Positions 1-11,149 are shown, counted from the stretch's first letter. The stretch: DNA of 64,000 bases from Acanthaster planci (GCF_001949145.1 NW_019091543.1:275150-339149); one strand, 5' to 3'. A program made the numbers and translations. The notes: a model not told the origin generated them from the letters alone.

Positions 1-1441
1 TATGTAGGCTAAACAGGTTAAAACAAAAAACAAAACTGAGACTTGTAGCAGACTTGTCGTCGCTAGCACAGCGCCATCTATAACCTAGTTAAAACAAGTT
101 TCCTCCAGCTCCTCGCTCTTGAGCGACTATCCATTTTGCCGCGGGCGCCTTGATCAAAGGCTAACACGGAGGAAGAGTACAGAGATACAAAAGAAGTGAT
201 TCTAAGAAAAATTCATTTCCTGGATCCTTTAAAGATGGCGTGTGAGAGTGAGACCGTGAGATTGAATGGGTAAAGGCAAAAAGACTGAAAATACCAGAAT
301 AACGTTGGTGAAATCATTCTATTAATAGTCATTAGAAAGCGGAGAGACAACAGGTCATTTTGTGCTTGCACAAAAATTTGCGCCTACGATTATAAGAGGG
401 TGCGCCGAAGATTTCACCAAGCCGACACAAAACTGCGAATAGCCCTACGGACGTGTGGCTAAGGGAGCGATAGCGAGGGTGCGGGCCACACTAGTGGGGC
501 TCGGGTGTGAGGTACTATACTGTCGCCCATGCTTGAATCCGTCTATTTTAAATGGTTGACCCTGTGTGCCACATCCTATGCGAGCATAGAACTTCCAGTG
601 GTTTTTTCTCTGGGGGAAAAAACATACCGTATTGTTAATTGCGGTGCAGTGGCTGTGCCACCTTCCTAGCACATTATCGCGTTGTCTTCGGCCAAGTCGA
701 AAATCAACAGTTGCCAGAACTCTGCATCCGCTGTGAGTGGTTCCCGCTGCCTGGCTGCCTGGCTTGGCGAGTTCCTTACAATATTAGTTTACATGTAAGT
801 TCCCTTTGTTTACCAGGCACAATTAAGTAACTTTTACTGTATAGTGCCCTCACCAGTCGAGATCATGAAAGGCCACTCTTGCAATGACACCCCATTGACT
901 AAATGGTAATGATATCCAAAAAGGAGAATATTACTGAAGTTGTTTTGGTAAAAACCAGAGGAAAGAGTTCCACACACGAGGTTCATTTTACACCCTGTGT
1001 ACAAACCCTCTGAGACTGGTCTGAAAAATTGTGTCTTCATTGAAAAAGCTTTCAATGACCTCTAACTGATTTCTGGGAACTAATTGGTAACTGAAGAAGA
1101 AGATGAGTGAACTTCCTACATGGAACTTTTTTTTTTCAAATCATGGAGAACCATTGGTGAAACCACAGGAATAAACTTCTTTTATTCAGGGGTATGCTAT
1201 ATTTATTCTTGTCTACAACAAGACTGATTGGAGATAGCACCACATTTATGGCACGCGAGTTTCCGCTCAGATTTCATGAAGGCCTTTGCCTCCCACCCTC
1301 TTCACCCCCCCCCATCCAATGTTGCATTAAAGATTGGTGTGCGCCCAGGGCGATCCATTGCAACGTTGGAAGGGGTGTGGCTGAAGGGGACGCAATCTAA
1401 ACTACCCGAGTCTATGTTAACAAATGTTTCAAAACATGGCA
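1..1441. other. Non-coding flank, no gene seen
   Basis: No reading frame here resembles a known protein. The only structure recognised is the dispersed repeat at 361-505. The 1194-1638 plus-strand frames run opposite the piggyBac remnant and a C-rich stretch, and are not credible genes. Confidence 0.5.
361..505 (+). repeat. Dispersed repeat G, copy 1 (about 145 bp)
   Basis: This segment matches, in inverted orientation, 15171-15304 inside laminin intron 1. Shared blocks include GGGTGCGCC, GTGTGGCTAAGG and GCCACACTAGTGGGGCT. The two copies differ by scattered substitutions and small indels, as expected for an old interspersed repeat. No coding potential was found. It could be the terminal part of a DNA transposon. 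Confidence 0.6.
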
Positions 1442-2795
1442 TTAGACACAAGGTTTCTGGCAATTCTTACAAATCATACGAGTCTGTTTGCGTTGGGTTC
1501 TCGTACTGCAAACAACAGAGTTCCGTTTTTGGCCTTGCCTATTTCTTCCGGGATAATGTCCACTTGAAAGGAGTGCAATTTCAGGGGCATGCGTTGTTGA
1601 GTTGCTGGTCCTGGAGGTGGACAACAGTTCATCGATGACCCGGAAATTGAAGCTAGTGAGCGGGCGCTTTGCAGGGATGCTGTTGTACACGATGGTAGAT
1701 GTAAAGAAAACGTGTTTCCACCATTTCAGGGATCTATGATGATGTGTGTAGTACTGACACATTTGTGATGCTAAGTCACTTCCGCCCATGAACTTATTAT
1801 AATCGTTGACGACGGCAGTTACTGGTGGAACTTTTTTGCAATGAATGTCTTAAGCGTCACTTTTGCAGTCGCCATAGGTTAGTCAGAACTGTGACACGTT
1901 ATTGGCGTACTGCCAAACAACACATAGTTGCCCTGCTTTAGAGAAAAACTGGGGTGGATCATGTCGGTTCACGGGGACCTTTTTTTAGAGTTTGCACTCT
2001 CTGGAATGCCTTGTGTGGTATAGCGCACAGTTCCACCGGCTCCAAACCCTAGCTGGGACAACTTGTGCACAAGAGCGGGGCTATTGAGTGTACCAATTGT
2101 CCATGAAAACAACATGTCCATTGTTTTCCAGTCCTTTTAGTAGGTCGACGACAACTTGGCCTGATGCTGTAAGGTTGGGTGGATTGTTGGCTTCAGCGTA
2201 CGCAACGGAGTGCGAGATGATTTGGTCTGATAGAGCCTTGGATCCAGTAATCACCTTCCAATCACATGTGTGACTGGTTTGAGACTCGTTCAAGGAAAAA
2301 TATTTCAAGCCATATGTGGCCAACTTGCGTGGTGTGTACTGTTTAAAACCGAGTCGACCATTAAACTTTATCATAGTCTCATCCGGTGAGAGGTTTCGTC
2401 CGGGCTTATAGGTGCTACGAAACAATTGAACTACAATGTCCAGTATCGGACGCACTTTAGACAGTTTGTCACAGGGTGAGTCGTCTGCTGTGTTGTCGGC
2501 AAGGTGGAGAAATTGAAGGAGTGCTATAAATCGGTTGCTAGACATTACCGACGGATACAAAGGACTTCAAAGAACTTCACACCTGGACCAGTACATTGCG
2601 TAGCTAGGCCTTTTGTTGATGCCCATCGAGAGTAGCAGTGCGACAAAGGCCATTATTTCAGGAACATCTGTTGCAATCCAAGTACACTGAGAGTCAGCGG
2701 ATTTTACACATAGTGTCTGATCTGCATATCGGTTGGTCCCCTCACCTGCAATTGCCAAATTGCTTCACAGAAGAAGAGTTGAAACATCTGTAGGG
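1442..2795 (-). pseudogene. Broken piggyBac-family transposase
   Basis: Read on the minus strand, this is a DDE_Tnp_1_7 (piggyBac/PGBD) transposase in pieces. The N-terminal part (about 2795-2567) carries ETNRYA-like and MGINKRPSYAMYWS text. A frameshift near 2563 leads into 2560-2081, with VMSSNRFIALLQFLHLADN, the first catalytic Asp in SPDETMIKFNGR, and the second in VVFMDNWYTQ. The middle (about 2080-1830) has LGFGAGGTVR and a stop. The C-terminal part (1830-1442) has DYNKFMGG, which holds the third catalytic Asp, then RSLKWWK and a Cys-rich tail with two CxxC-type pairs. The usual MGGVDxxD reads MGGSDLAS. All three Asp positions remain, but frameshifts and stops make it non-functional. 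Terminal inverted repeats were not identified. Confidence 0.88.
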
Positions 2796-3731
2796 TTGAC
2801 AGATGATTGAAATGGCTACACCCAGTCGGTTCCGTGAAGCATATACATATGCAGCAAGGTATGAGACGGAGAGAACCCCCCCTCCCCGCTTTGTATTGGT
2901 TTCAGACGTTTTGGGGGATGTGTTAAGTAACAATAGTCTGGAATGTGTATTGGGATTGGACATGTTGGGTGGGTACCCCTCGGTCTCATTTCTTGCTGGG
3001 TATAGTGAAGTTCACACGTAGTGGCTTTTGGTAAGTGGGGGTTGCTTATCATCCAGTCCTGCATTATTGAAGAATAATATCAGGACTAATAAATATAATA
3101 TTTACAGAGTGTTCACACCAAACATCAAAGCACTGTACATGAAAAAAATAGGAATTAGGTAGGTAGGCTTTATTCAGCTGCTCATTGAAGAGGTGATAGA
3201 TGGGGCTTCCTTGATTTGGGTTGGACTGAAATGCCTATTCACAAACGCTGCCTGTAAACTAAATCTTGATTCACCGCACATTGGGTTATATACATGTCGG
3301 ACCCTGTGTAATTTTGGGGAAAATATGTAATTCTGGGATCCGACAAGATTTCTTAGGGGTCTGACAAGATTCCTGGGTCTGACTTTCCCACGATCCAACT
3401 ATTCCCAAAGGGCAAATGTCCCCCAGATACAACCCAAGGAATGCCAGGCTCGGATTGTTCTGCCTGTAACCGGGGAGAAAGTATGGTCACGCTGGACAAC
3501 GTGGCCCAACTCTAGTACCGGATTGGTCAGTCCCCAGTTGTCCACGTTTCTCTTATACATGTAAATGTTGTCCACCACCCACTTTCTGATTGGTAATCCT
3601 CGAAATTACTCCATTGTTTTAGTGTTTTAGTGTTTTGGCGTATCACAAGTTTCAACCAGAACCTGTATGAGCGCGTGATCGGTAGGGCTACTTAACCCCT
3701 GCCCCCAACCTCGTGTCTTCAGAAGCGAAGA

Positions 3732-3843
3732 AGACCTTAGTGCGAGTGCCGTCTTAGAGTGCCCTTTGCACTCATTTTTGTTTGTTCAGTTCAGGAACGA
3801 GAGCCGACTCCTCATATCGACGTTCTGTCACGTTCCTAACCTT
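3732..3843 (+). repeat. LTR-like direct repeat, copy 1
   Basis: About 110 bp matches 5111-5213 in direct orientation. Shared blocks are GTGCGAGTGC, GTCTTAGAGTGCCC, GGAACGAGAGCCGACTCC and CGTTCCTAACC. Sequence on either side differs, so the match does not define a complete LTR pair. It may be the R/U5-like part of two related solo LTRs. Confidence 0.55.
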
Positions 3844-5110
3844 CATTGAATCGATCACAGTTTTTTGACTAACCTTAAAACGATTGTGTATCCTTGCTAA
3901 AAGTTTGTTTATCCGCCTATCTTGAATACTTCCTTATTGTTATTTCGTTTTGTTCCGCTAGTTTATAATGTTTTTGTAGATTGTTTGTTTTATTTGCATT
4001 TTTGCTTTGTCGAATCACTGAATTGGTTCATTTGTTACATTACTGTACACAACCCTAAGTAGTATGTACGCTATAACTTCTGACCCAATGTCCAGCTTGC
4101 TCTGCAAATACTTGAATAAATCTTGTAGACTGCGACTAAGTAGTGTTGCATTCCCTAAATATCAAGTCGATGGACTTTATTAGTGTCTACGGGATGTGAT
4201 ATTTGTGGTCAACAATTTATTAAAAGGCGGACGTGAGACAAGGGGTTTGGGTGACAGTCAAACTGTGTTGTTGGTTTATTGCGCTCACTTCTCTTCATCA
4301 AAGTTTAATGTGGGTTCGAAGAAGGTGTAGCTTAACATAATACAAATCACAAAAGGCAAGTTATAGAGAGACAAAGTTGTATACGAGTGGAACTAAACTA
4401 CAGTTTGGCAGGACCATTGGAAGTGCAAGTCGGACGGAGTGAGTACGGTATGTGTGTGTAGCATCGCACAGCTAGGCTACACTCATCGGGCCGGGCCGTG
4501 GTGGGAGCTGTCGCAGACCACCACGGTGACTAGCAAGGGCTGGACGGGGCCAGCACTGGTAAGTACCGACCGCACTGCCGCTCAGACTGCCATGTGATGA
4601 GCACAACGATAAAGTCGCCGCACTATGTACCATTGGCTCTGCGTAGAGACGGGGAGGACTGGGGCTAGTTAGCAAGACAAGGGTGGCGAGGGACACGGGA
4701 GTGTCTCGCCCGGCAATCGGTTCGGACGTAGCGGTGGCGGGCCGCTACGACTCTAGACGGGCCGCTGGTATATTAGAACGTTTCCACATAAGGCTCAACG
4801 AAGAGTGTAACCACTTGCCAGACTTCTCCCACATTCTATTCAAATGAGCTAGCTCACGTTACCGTTACTGTTAACCACAGATCACGCTTCGTGTCCCCCA
4901 ATGGTGTATAGACCATTGCGTTTTCTACTTCCCTCATTAGGCCTATGGCATTCACACTGTAAATAATGTTCTGGGTGAACACTACCGAATACTTACGTTT
5001 TTCATTAGTAATAAGTTGTTGCCGTCTGTGATCTTCTTTATGTAACCTCGGTTTAGGTTCCCTTAATTTTTAGTAATTTTATATAAAGTTGGTTCTTAAT
5101 GAGAAGCAAC

Positions 5111-5213
5111 AGACCTCGGTGCGAGTGCTGTCTTAGAGTGCCCCTTGCACTTTTTTGTTCAGTTTAGGAACGAGAGCCGACTCCTTAAATCGACTTTCTG
5201 TCGCGTTCCTAAC
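5111..5213 (+). repeat. LTR-like direct repeat, copy 2
   Basis: Second copy of the 3732-3843 segment, about 1.38 kb downstream. A TATATAAAG sequence lies about 25-30 bases upstream, a spacing expected of a promoter over a start site. This makes an LTR-derived promoter region plausible. No retroviral-type coding sequence lies between the copies. Confidence 0.55.
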
Positions 5214-6033
5214 CCCTCGCAGCATCTTGTCACGTGCTCTGTTAATATAGAGCGCGAGTCCCCGGGTCACGCTTTGGGGAGCCGACCTGGTTCGTCTCTC
5301 CACCCGGCCTGCTTCTCACCTCCCAGGATGCCAAGACTCCGCCATTGACGCTTTCTGGACCGCGCCTAAGTTGGAGATCGCCAACACAAGTGCCGAAGGG
5401 AGAAACAGCTAAGGTGTTTCATTTGACTTTGTATATGTTCCATTGATTGATTGATTGAGTTTCTTTTATCATTGCTGCTTATTCTTAAGGGTGTACATTT
5501 CAGGGGTTTCGCGCGTGTAAGTAGTTTCATTCCAAATTTATTTTCAAATTGCTATCATGCGTTTAAGCTTACTTTGCTGTCCAATTCAAGATTTTTTGTG
5601 GAGCTGTTCCTTTTGTTGTTGATTTCGCGCGCGTTACTTTCAATCCGTTCCAAGATTCTATAACGACTGAACATTACATGCTCACACTGGTAGTTGTCTT
5701 TAGCATTTTTATTCTGATCTGGACTGCCATGTGTATTCTTATTATGGGATGTTTGGCTAGTAAATAATAATATTTGTGCCAATAAGGGAGCATGAGGATC
5801 AACTGACTCGCTATATGGGTGATTTTTTTTTTCTTCAGCAAAAAGTGTCATTCTGCCAAAGAAAGCGTGTTCTGTTTTCCGTATGATATGCCAGTTGATT
5901 GATGGTGACCTTTCAATTTCTGCTGGGAAACCATGACAACTTACTCTGCATTGAGACAACAAAGTACATTTCAGGGTTAAAGAATAAAGATTGGAATCCT
6001 TCCTTTTCCTTGATTAGCAATTAGGATCGCACC

Positions 6034-6875
6034 GACCTCACCCCAAGCCAGCTCCACGACCTCCTCACCACCTGCGTTAACTCAACCAACTTCCGAGAGC
6101 GGGACAAATTCTTTGAACAGTTAGCTAGAACCTCTATGGAATTGTCTATATCCCCGGTTCTGGCTAACATATTAATGGAAGAATTCATCAAATTCTTTGA
6201 CGAAGTCTGCTCGAATTCAATTAGAGCAGACCGCCATTGCCACCGCAGACCATCGTCCCAAGATCTGGCTCCGGTATGTGAATGATACACTTGTCATCTG
6301 GCAGCACGGGCAAGACAACCTCCGCACTTCTTGGATCACTTCAATGGGTATCACAGCAGCATCCAGTTTACCTTTGAACAAGAAATAAATGGCAGCATTT
6401 CCTTTCTTGATGTTGAGGTGTGCAGAAGTCAAGATGGCCAACTCTCCTGCAACGTGTACCGCAAACCCACACAAGTGTGTATTTGCCTGCAACTGGGGGC
6501 CCCATGTTGTTCCTCTTTTGTTTGTACAAGACCACCCGTATGTTTTGTACACAGTTGTCAATCGGGGACCCTCTGTCAATCGGAGACCTTATCGTCCTCA
6601 ATTGTTCAGGGTCCCCATTTGAATGCAGAAACAAACTCACTCACACCCACAGATACCTCAATAGCTGCTCCTTCCATCACCCCAAAATCAAGTCGTCTGT
6701 CAACCGAGCCCATGTTCGCAGGGTCTACAACATCTGCGACAAGGAACACCTCGCCAAAGAACTGCACCACATCTCCACAGCATTTCAACGAAACGGCTAC
6801 AAGCCTCAGCAGATCAAGACCCAAGTCCAAGAACCCCTCCCGACCGAAGGGTCTCCTATACCAAAAGCCAGCTAG
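6034..6875 (+). pseudogene. Penelope-like element reverse transcriptase remnant
   Basis: These fragments match the RT of Penelope-like elements. At 6034-6216 one frame gives LSISPVLANILMEEF, equivalent to the SPVIANxxMExF motif. At 6272-6298 a second frame gives YVNDTLVIW, where the catalytic YVDD is changed to YVND. From 6331 the first frame resumes with LDHFNGYH, then SISFLDVEV and VYRKPTQ. About 165 bp of unrelated sequence (about 6472-6640) follows, and the match resumes as HRYLNSCSFHHPKIKSSV in a third frame. The RT is therefore dead: two frameshifts, an insertion and a mutated catalytic Asp. It is followed by the GIY-YIG frame at 6891-7352, the domain order normal for this class. Confidence 0.82.
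6472..6640. other. Insertion splitting the Penelope-like RT
   Basis: The conserved text VYRKPTQ (ending near 6470) should lead directly into THxxRYL-type text, which instead appears at about 6640. The intervening 165-170 bp does not read as RT in any frame. It contains a near-repeated TCAATCGGGGACC / TCAATCGGAGACC pair. Its origin is unknown. Confidence 0.55.
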
Positions 6876-6890
6876 ATAAGGTCCCTAGTT

Positions 6891-7352
6891 TTGTTACTCT
6901 CCCCTACCTATATAGGTTGTACATCCCATCACATCCAGCGTATCCTGAGCAAGTATGACATCAAGGTATTCCACACAGCCCCTCTCAAGATCCGTGGCAT
7001 GCTGACATCCCACAAGGACCTACAAGATCCGCACCACCGACCAGGGGTGTACAAGATCCCCTGCCAATGCTGTAAAGAGTATATCGGCGAGACTGGTAGG
7101 GACCTCCCCACCAGACTCAAAGAACACCAAGCTCATTGCAGGAAGGGAGAGTATGAGAAGTCCGGAACAGTCGAGCATTCCCACTCTGAAGACCACCGCA
7201 TCAACTGGGACCAAGCCAACCTCATCACCAGCATCCAGCACTGGTACCCAAAACGCATCAGAGAAGCCTTGGAGATCCTCAAGCACGACATCGTTCCCCA
7301 AGACATTGGCATTTCCATCAGTGACATCTGGCAACCCCTGCTCACCTCCTAG
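6891..7352 (+). CDS. GIY-YIG endonuclease domain of Penelope-like element
   Basis: This 153-codon open frame is the C-terminal endonuclease part of the Penelope-like element. The GIY motif is represented by GVYKIPC and the YIG motif by YIGETGR, followed by the conserved Arg and His in LPTRLKEHQ. The GVY-to-YIG spacing and the CxxC-like cluster PCQCCKE fit the metazoan Penelope-type domain. In the intact element this enzyme nicks the target for reverse transcription. The frame shown is long and uninterrupted, but the RT upstream is destroyed and stops separate the two. It is probably a relic, although the domain itself shows no obvious lesion. Polypeptide ends at TAG with no recognised downstream domain. 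Confidence 0.8.
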   Translation: MLLSPTYIGCTSHHIQRILSKYDIKVFHTAPLKIRGMLTSHKDLQDPHHRPGVYKIPCQCCKEYIGETGRDLPTRLKEHQAHCRKGEYEKSGTVEHSHSEDHRINWDQANLITSIQHWYPKRIREALEILKHDIVPQDIGISISDIWQPLLTS

Positions 7353-8570
7353 TCCAGTGGGTCCTCTATACCCTAGGACACCCCACCCCACCTATGAGTC
7401 TCCTATACCCCCGGCTACCTCACCCCGCCCACCTCACCCCGCCCAAACCTATGCCCAACTGACACGCCTCACTGACCACTAGCATCCTCGTCACACCCCA
7501 CTACATCCAGTCACCTTATATAGACAGCTCCATCTTTAGCATCTCGTTGTTGTGGGTGCGGGTTAGCGTAGCGGTTCTTTCCTGGACCTTCTTCCTTACT
7601 CCATAATGTGATGCTGATTAATAAAGTGTACGAATAAACGTACAGTTATTGGCGCAAATAACCTGAGATGCTGAAAGCGCCATTGAAACAACACAACAGC
7701 ATCTCTTCAGTCTCCTGACGACGGACTGAGCACGTATGAGTATACTCCCGGTCCTTTTCAGAACCACACATATTCATGAGAGATATATTCCTTCGCATGG
7801 TGCTACCGCAAGCCTTTCCACCTAGTATTGAGGTTAATAGATCCTAATCTTAACTTATAGATAATAATTTGTTGCCACCCTGGGAGGTTCCAGGATTTCA
7901 TTCTAAGAGATGCGATTGGTTGGATAGTTTTAAGCTCCGAATTCTTAGTGTCATTCCACTCTTGTTGCTAGTTGTATTTAAGATGATTGACAAGAATATG
8001 TTTTACTTCAGTGTCAGTTAAAGGCAATTTGACATCTATGTTCTCTTTCTGACAAGCTTTTTTTTGCGATTTGATCCGCTCTTTCATTTTCCTTAATCCC
8101 ATAGTGACCAGGGATCCACTCAAATGTGACATGATTGGCTCGATTTTTAATACATGTTATCAGTATGGCGGGCAGTGAACATGCTTTCTGTTATGTTCTC
8201 CCGTTTATTGCGACATTAGCTGTTACCAGACCACTTGGATACTTGATTCATATACCATCGGATGGGGTTTTGATCACTCTGGTATAAGTTACCATGGATA
8301 TTTCAGAGGGTCCTGCCAGTTCGGGGGCATTTTTCATCCAGATTTTCATCAGTCCTTGCCTTCAATTCAAGGTTTGTACACTAGGCTGCATTGCATGCTT
8401 GACCAGCTCCATCGTCCACAATGGCTGATGGCACACTTCAAGCCACTGTGGCATGATTAACTGTTCATTGTGCCTTGCAACACCACTCAATACAATAGAA
8501 TAGTCAACAGACAAAAGCTCTCTAGAAGCAGAACTCTGTACTATGCAAATGCTACAGCAACTTTAACATA
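7353..8570. other. Non-coding spacer between Penelope-like and LINE remnants
   Basis: The first 300 bases are C-rich and probably 3' sequence of the Penelope-like element; an AATAAA-like site lies near 7620. No protein similarity is seen after that. The open frame 7153-7482 is a shadow of the GIY-YIG domain. Confidence 0.4.
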
Positions 8571-8582
8571 ATTCTAGCTGGT

Positions 8583-8606
8583 GATGTTGAAGTCAACCCG
8601 GGTCCA
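8583..8606 (+). other. 2A-like translational recoding motif DVEVNPGP
   Basis: The bases encode D-V-E-V-N-P-G-P, an exact match to the D(V/I)ExNPGP signature of 2A peptides, at which ribosomes skip one peptide bond. It is preceded by hydrophobic text (IILAG), as in other 2A sequences. It is in the same frame as the endonuclease at 8709; one TAG, in SVRSL-stop-NKL near 8691, lies between them. Such motifs are known at the N-terminus of LINEs in sea urchin, amphioxus and molluscs. The frame upstream was not recognised, so the N-terminal protein is unknown. Confidence 0.8.
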
Positions 8607-8708
8607 GAATCTTTAGAGTCTCCTAGTTTCTCCCATGGCAGTGTCCTCCTAGTTTATCAGCAGAGTGTGAGGAGTCTGTAGAATAAACTGGACGTCTTTC
8701 ACTCCTCA

Positions 8709-9368
8709 TTGGCCACTCATCTTCAACCAGAAGGATTTTTCAACTTCTTCGCCCTCACTGAAACCTGGCTGACAGAGGCTGTGTTTGATGCTGAATTGGA
8801 CATTCCTGACTACACCATCTTCAGGAAGGACAGGTGTCGTAAACGAGGTGGCGGAGTGCTGTTGGGCTGCCATAATGATTTTGAGTGCCGTAGAAGACCT
8901 GAACTTGAGCAGGATAATCTTGAGCTATTGTGGGTTGAAGTCAGGCTGTCCAGTCGCAACAAAATGCTGCTTGGCGTGTTCTACAGACCCCCAACAGTGG
9001 TGTTCCAACTTAAGAGGATTTTTGCCGACTGCCTGACTAGTGTCTCACGCCAGTACAATGCCATATGCATTGTTAGAGATTTCAGCTTGCCTTCACTACA
9101 GTGGCACTCGGACAATGGTCTTCCAGTTTCAAGTGAATCCACCATGGATGATGTGTTTATTGGTGCAGTCATGACTGCTCACAGTCTGCACGAAATAAAT
9201 CTTTCCCCAACCAGAGGAGAAAACATCCTTGACCTTATCCTTTGCTCTGACCATTTGCAGGCCTCCAGTGAAAGTGGCGACAACGTATTTGCATCGGACC
9301 ACAATTCTCTCAGAATTGAATTTTATGTGCCTAAAATCTTCCAACTTCCACAAAGCTGGTCTAAATGA
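8709..9368 (+). pseudogene. LINE apurinic endonuclease domain
   Basis: The 219-codon frame contains the order expected of an EEP-fold endonuclease: ALTETWL near the start (catalytic Glu), GGGVLLG, LGVFYRPP, then AICIVRDFSLP (normally GDFN), ILDLILCS and FASDHNSLRIEF with the terminal catalytic SDH. The GDFN-type Asp-Asn reads RDFS, so one substrate-coordinating Asn is lost. The domain continues in another frame from about 9340 (NFHKAGLNDI) to 9665. The upstream in-frame TAG near 8691 separates it from the 2A motif. Confidence 0.85.
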
Positions 9369-9616
9369 CATTCAGAAAACAATTGACTGTAACCCGTGGT
9401 GTCTTCTAGAGGCAAGTGACAATTGTGATGCCACTGCCTCATTGTTCTATGACTTTATGAAGGCTGCATTTATCGATGTTGTACCGACTATACGACCACG
9501 GCGTCCGTCTCCCCCGTGGTTTGACAGTGAAGTTCGTCAAGCACTGAGAGTCGAGGAACGAGCGTTTAATAAGAAAGAGGCCCATCCTACTCCTGAACAC
9601 ATGGAACTTTTCAAAC

Positions 9617-10216
9617 TTGCTGGCTCCAATTACAAGCGGATTGCTTGGTCAAAATACCTTACTTACTGGTAGGAAACATCGAGTTATTGTTGACGATTGT
9701 TGTTCTAGCTGGAATTCAGTACCCTCTGGTGTTCCCCAAGGCTCGGTACTAGGACCAACTTTGTTCAGCTTGTTCGTTAATGACATATCCAAATGCCTCA
9801 ATAATAAATGTTTACTCTTTGCCGATGACTTGAAGGTTTTTGGTAAGATTGTCTATACCACTGATGTAACTTCACTGCAAGAAGATTTGAATAGAATTAT
9901 GATATGGTCTCAAACTTGGAAATTATCTCTCAATGCCAGTAAATGTAGTGTTTTGTCGTTGTCACTTAAGAAGAAACCCCTCAATGTGACTTACACTCTT
10001 GGTGACACTGCGCTTAAGAGGGTAACAATTCAGAAAGATCTTGGAGTTTTTATCGATAGTAAGCTAACCTTTATTCCCCACATTGATTCAGTTATTAAAA
10101 AGGCTAATCGTATGTGTGGTTTAATTTGGAGTAACTTCCGCTCACTGAAAAACGAGTATGTTCTCCGTACTTTGTATTGCTCACTAATTAGGCCCCATCT
10201 AGAGTATGTACGCTAG
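9617..10216 (+). pseudogene. LINE reverse transcriptase, C-terminal half
   Basis: This frame holds the RT catalytic core: SGVPQGSVLGPTLF, FVNDI, then LLFADDLKVF with the paired Asp of the active site, and the thumb-like KCSVLSLS and LGVFIDSKLTF motifs. It ends at a TAG near 10214 within HLEYVR. A further frame (10253-10648) carries the family's C-terminal KVQCRFLNF and RRDVNDCSFLYK text. The N-terminal fingers and first catalytic Asp are missing because of the deletion near 9665. Confidence 0.87.
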
Positions 10217-10648
10217 TGTTCAATTCAATCTCTGCTTATCAGGCTCATAGGATTGAAAAAAGTCCAGTGTCGCTTTCTTAACTTCATGCATAGGAACCTA
10301 ACTACCGGTAATGTTAATTCTGTCAATCTTGATCACCTTGATCTTTGTGAATTGTACAGCCTCCCAACACTTAAACACAGAAGAGACGTCAATGATTGTT
10401 CGTTTTTGTATAAGCATTTTCACAACTTTTTCTCTACTATGAATGCCAACCCATTTACCTTACATACTCCAACACTACGGACAAGGCATGCACACAAACA
10501 CATCCTCCACGTCCCATGGCGTCGCATTGAGGTGACTAAACGTGGCTTTATCTCAAGGGTTTCTTCCACCTACAACGGGCTTCATGGGAAGTGTGATGTG
10601 TTTGGTGCACCAAACCACCACCACCAACCAAGCCTTTCTAGACTATGA

Positions 10649-11149
10649 TCTTTTTATATACAATCTCTGTGTATGCCAACATGTATTTGATGTATATTTT
10701 TATATGGCTTTTTTATGTATTCTATTCTTCTTGATTTTTAGCTCAGCTAAGAGTTCAGCTGTGAAAATCGAGGTTATCATTATGTAATCTAACGCCCTTA
10801 GAACAACCAGGCTGGGGTATCTAAAAACCACATTCAGTTGTATTGTTCTTATTTTTTGAGCCATCGGTATAGATGCAATGTCCAAAGTCCCGGCCATTTC
10901 ACCTTGTGGTTTTTGGAAGGACGCGCAAAGTGCGTCTCCAAGCCATCTCGTCCAATCAGACCGATGTCGAACGGGAGAGAGCGCTATCTACATTCCCGAT
11001 GCAAGCATTTTGGTCTGTGTGCCAAAGAGGAACGTTGGTAATGTAGTGATATTTAAATCGTGGGACACAAAGGCTCGTTGTTAAAGAACCCCCATGCCAC
11101 TTAGAACCCAACTGGCACTCACTTCTGGGGCTGAAAGGGTTCGATATGA
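10649..11149. other. LINE 3' region and spacer
   Basis: AT-rich sequence follows the LINE coding end and may include its 3' untranslated region. No clear tail repeat or target-site duplication was identified, and no gene was recognised. Confidence 0.4.

Larger units (their letters stand above)
2796..6000. other. Non-coding, with LTR-like duplicated segment
   Basis: No protein family is recognisable. The stretch holds two related segments (3732-3843 and 5111-5213) that look like the transcribed part of LTRs. A TATA-like TATATAAAG lies near 5081, and an AATAAA with a downstream stretch near 4115. Small frames such as 4472-4696 minus and 5555-5962 minus have no recognisable homology. Confidence 0.45.
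8571..10648 (+). mobile_element. CR1/jockey-group LINE, internally deleted
   Basis: This is a non-LTR retrotransposon with an apurinic-type endonuclease followed by RT. In order: a 2A-like motif (8583-8606), the endonuclease (8709-9368, continuing in another frame to about 9665), the RT palm and thumb (about 9660-10216), and a C-terminal tail (10253-10648). The endonuclease linker runs into YLTYW-stop near 9665, while RT text of the region just before SGVPQGSVLGP begins at the same place. About 600-700 bp of N-terminal RT is therefore missing, an estimate from usual CR1 length. At least two frameshifts and two stops are present. The clade is assigned by motif style only. Confidence 0.88.

Noticed and set aside
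1228-1638. 136-codon plus frame
   Set aside because: Its 3' part is antisense to the piggyBac C-terminal region, which has clear homology on the other strand.
7715-7760. Possible hammerhead ribozyme (CTGACGA) after the Penelope-like element
   Set aside because: CTGACGA and a GGAC/GTCC stem are present, but the required GAAA after stem II is not; TTTTC is found instead.
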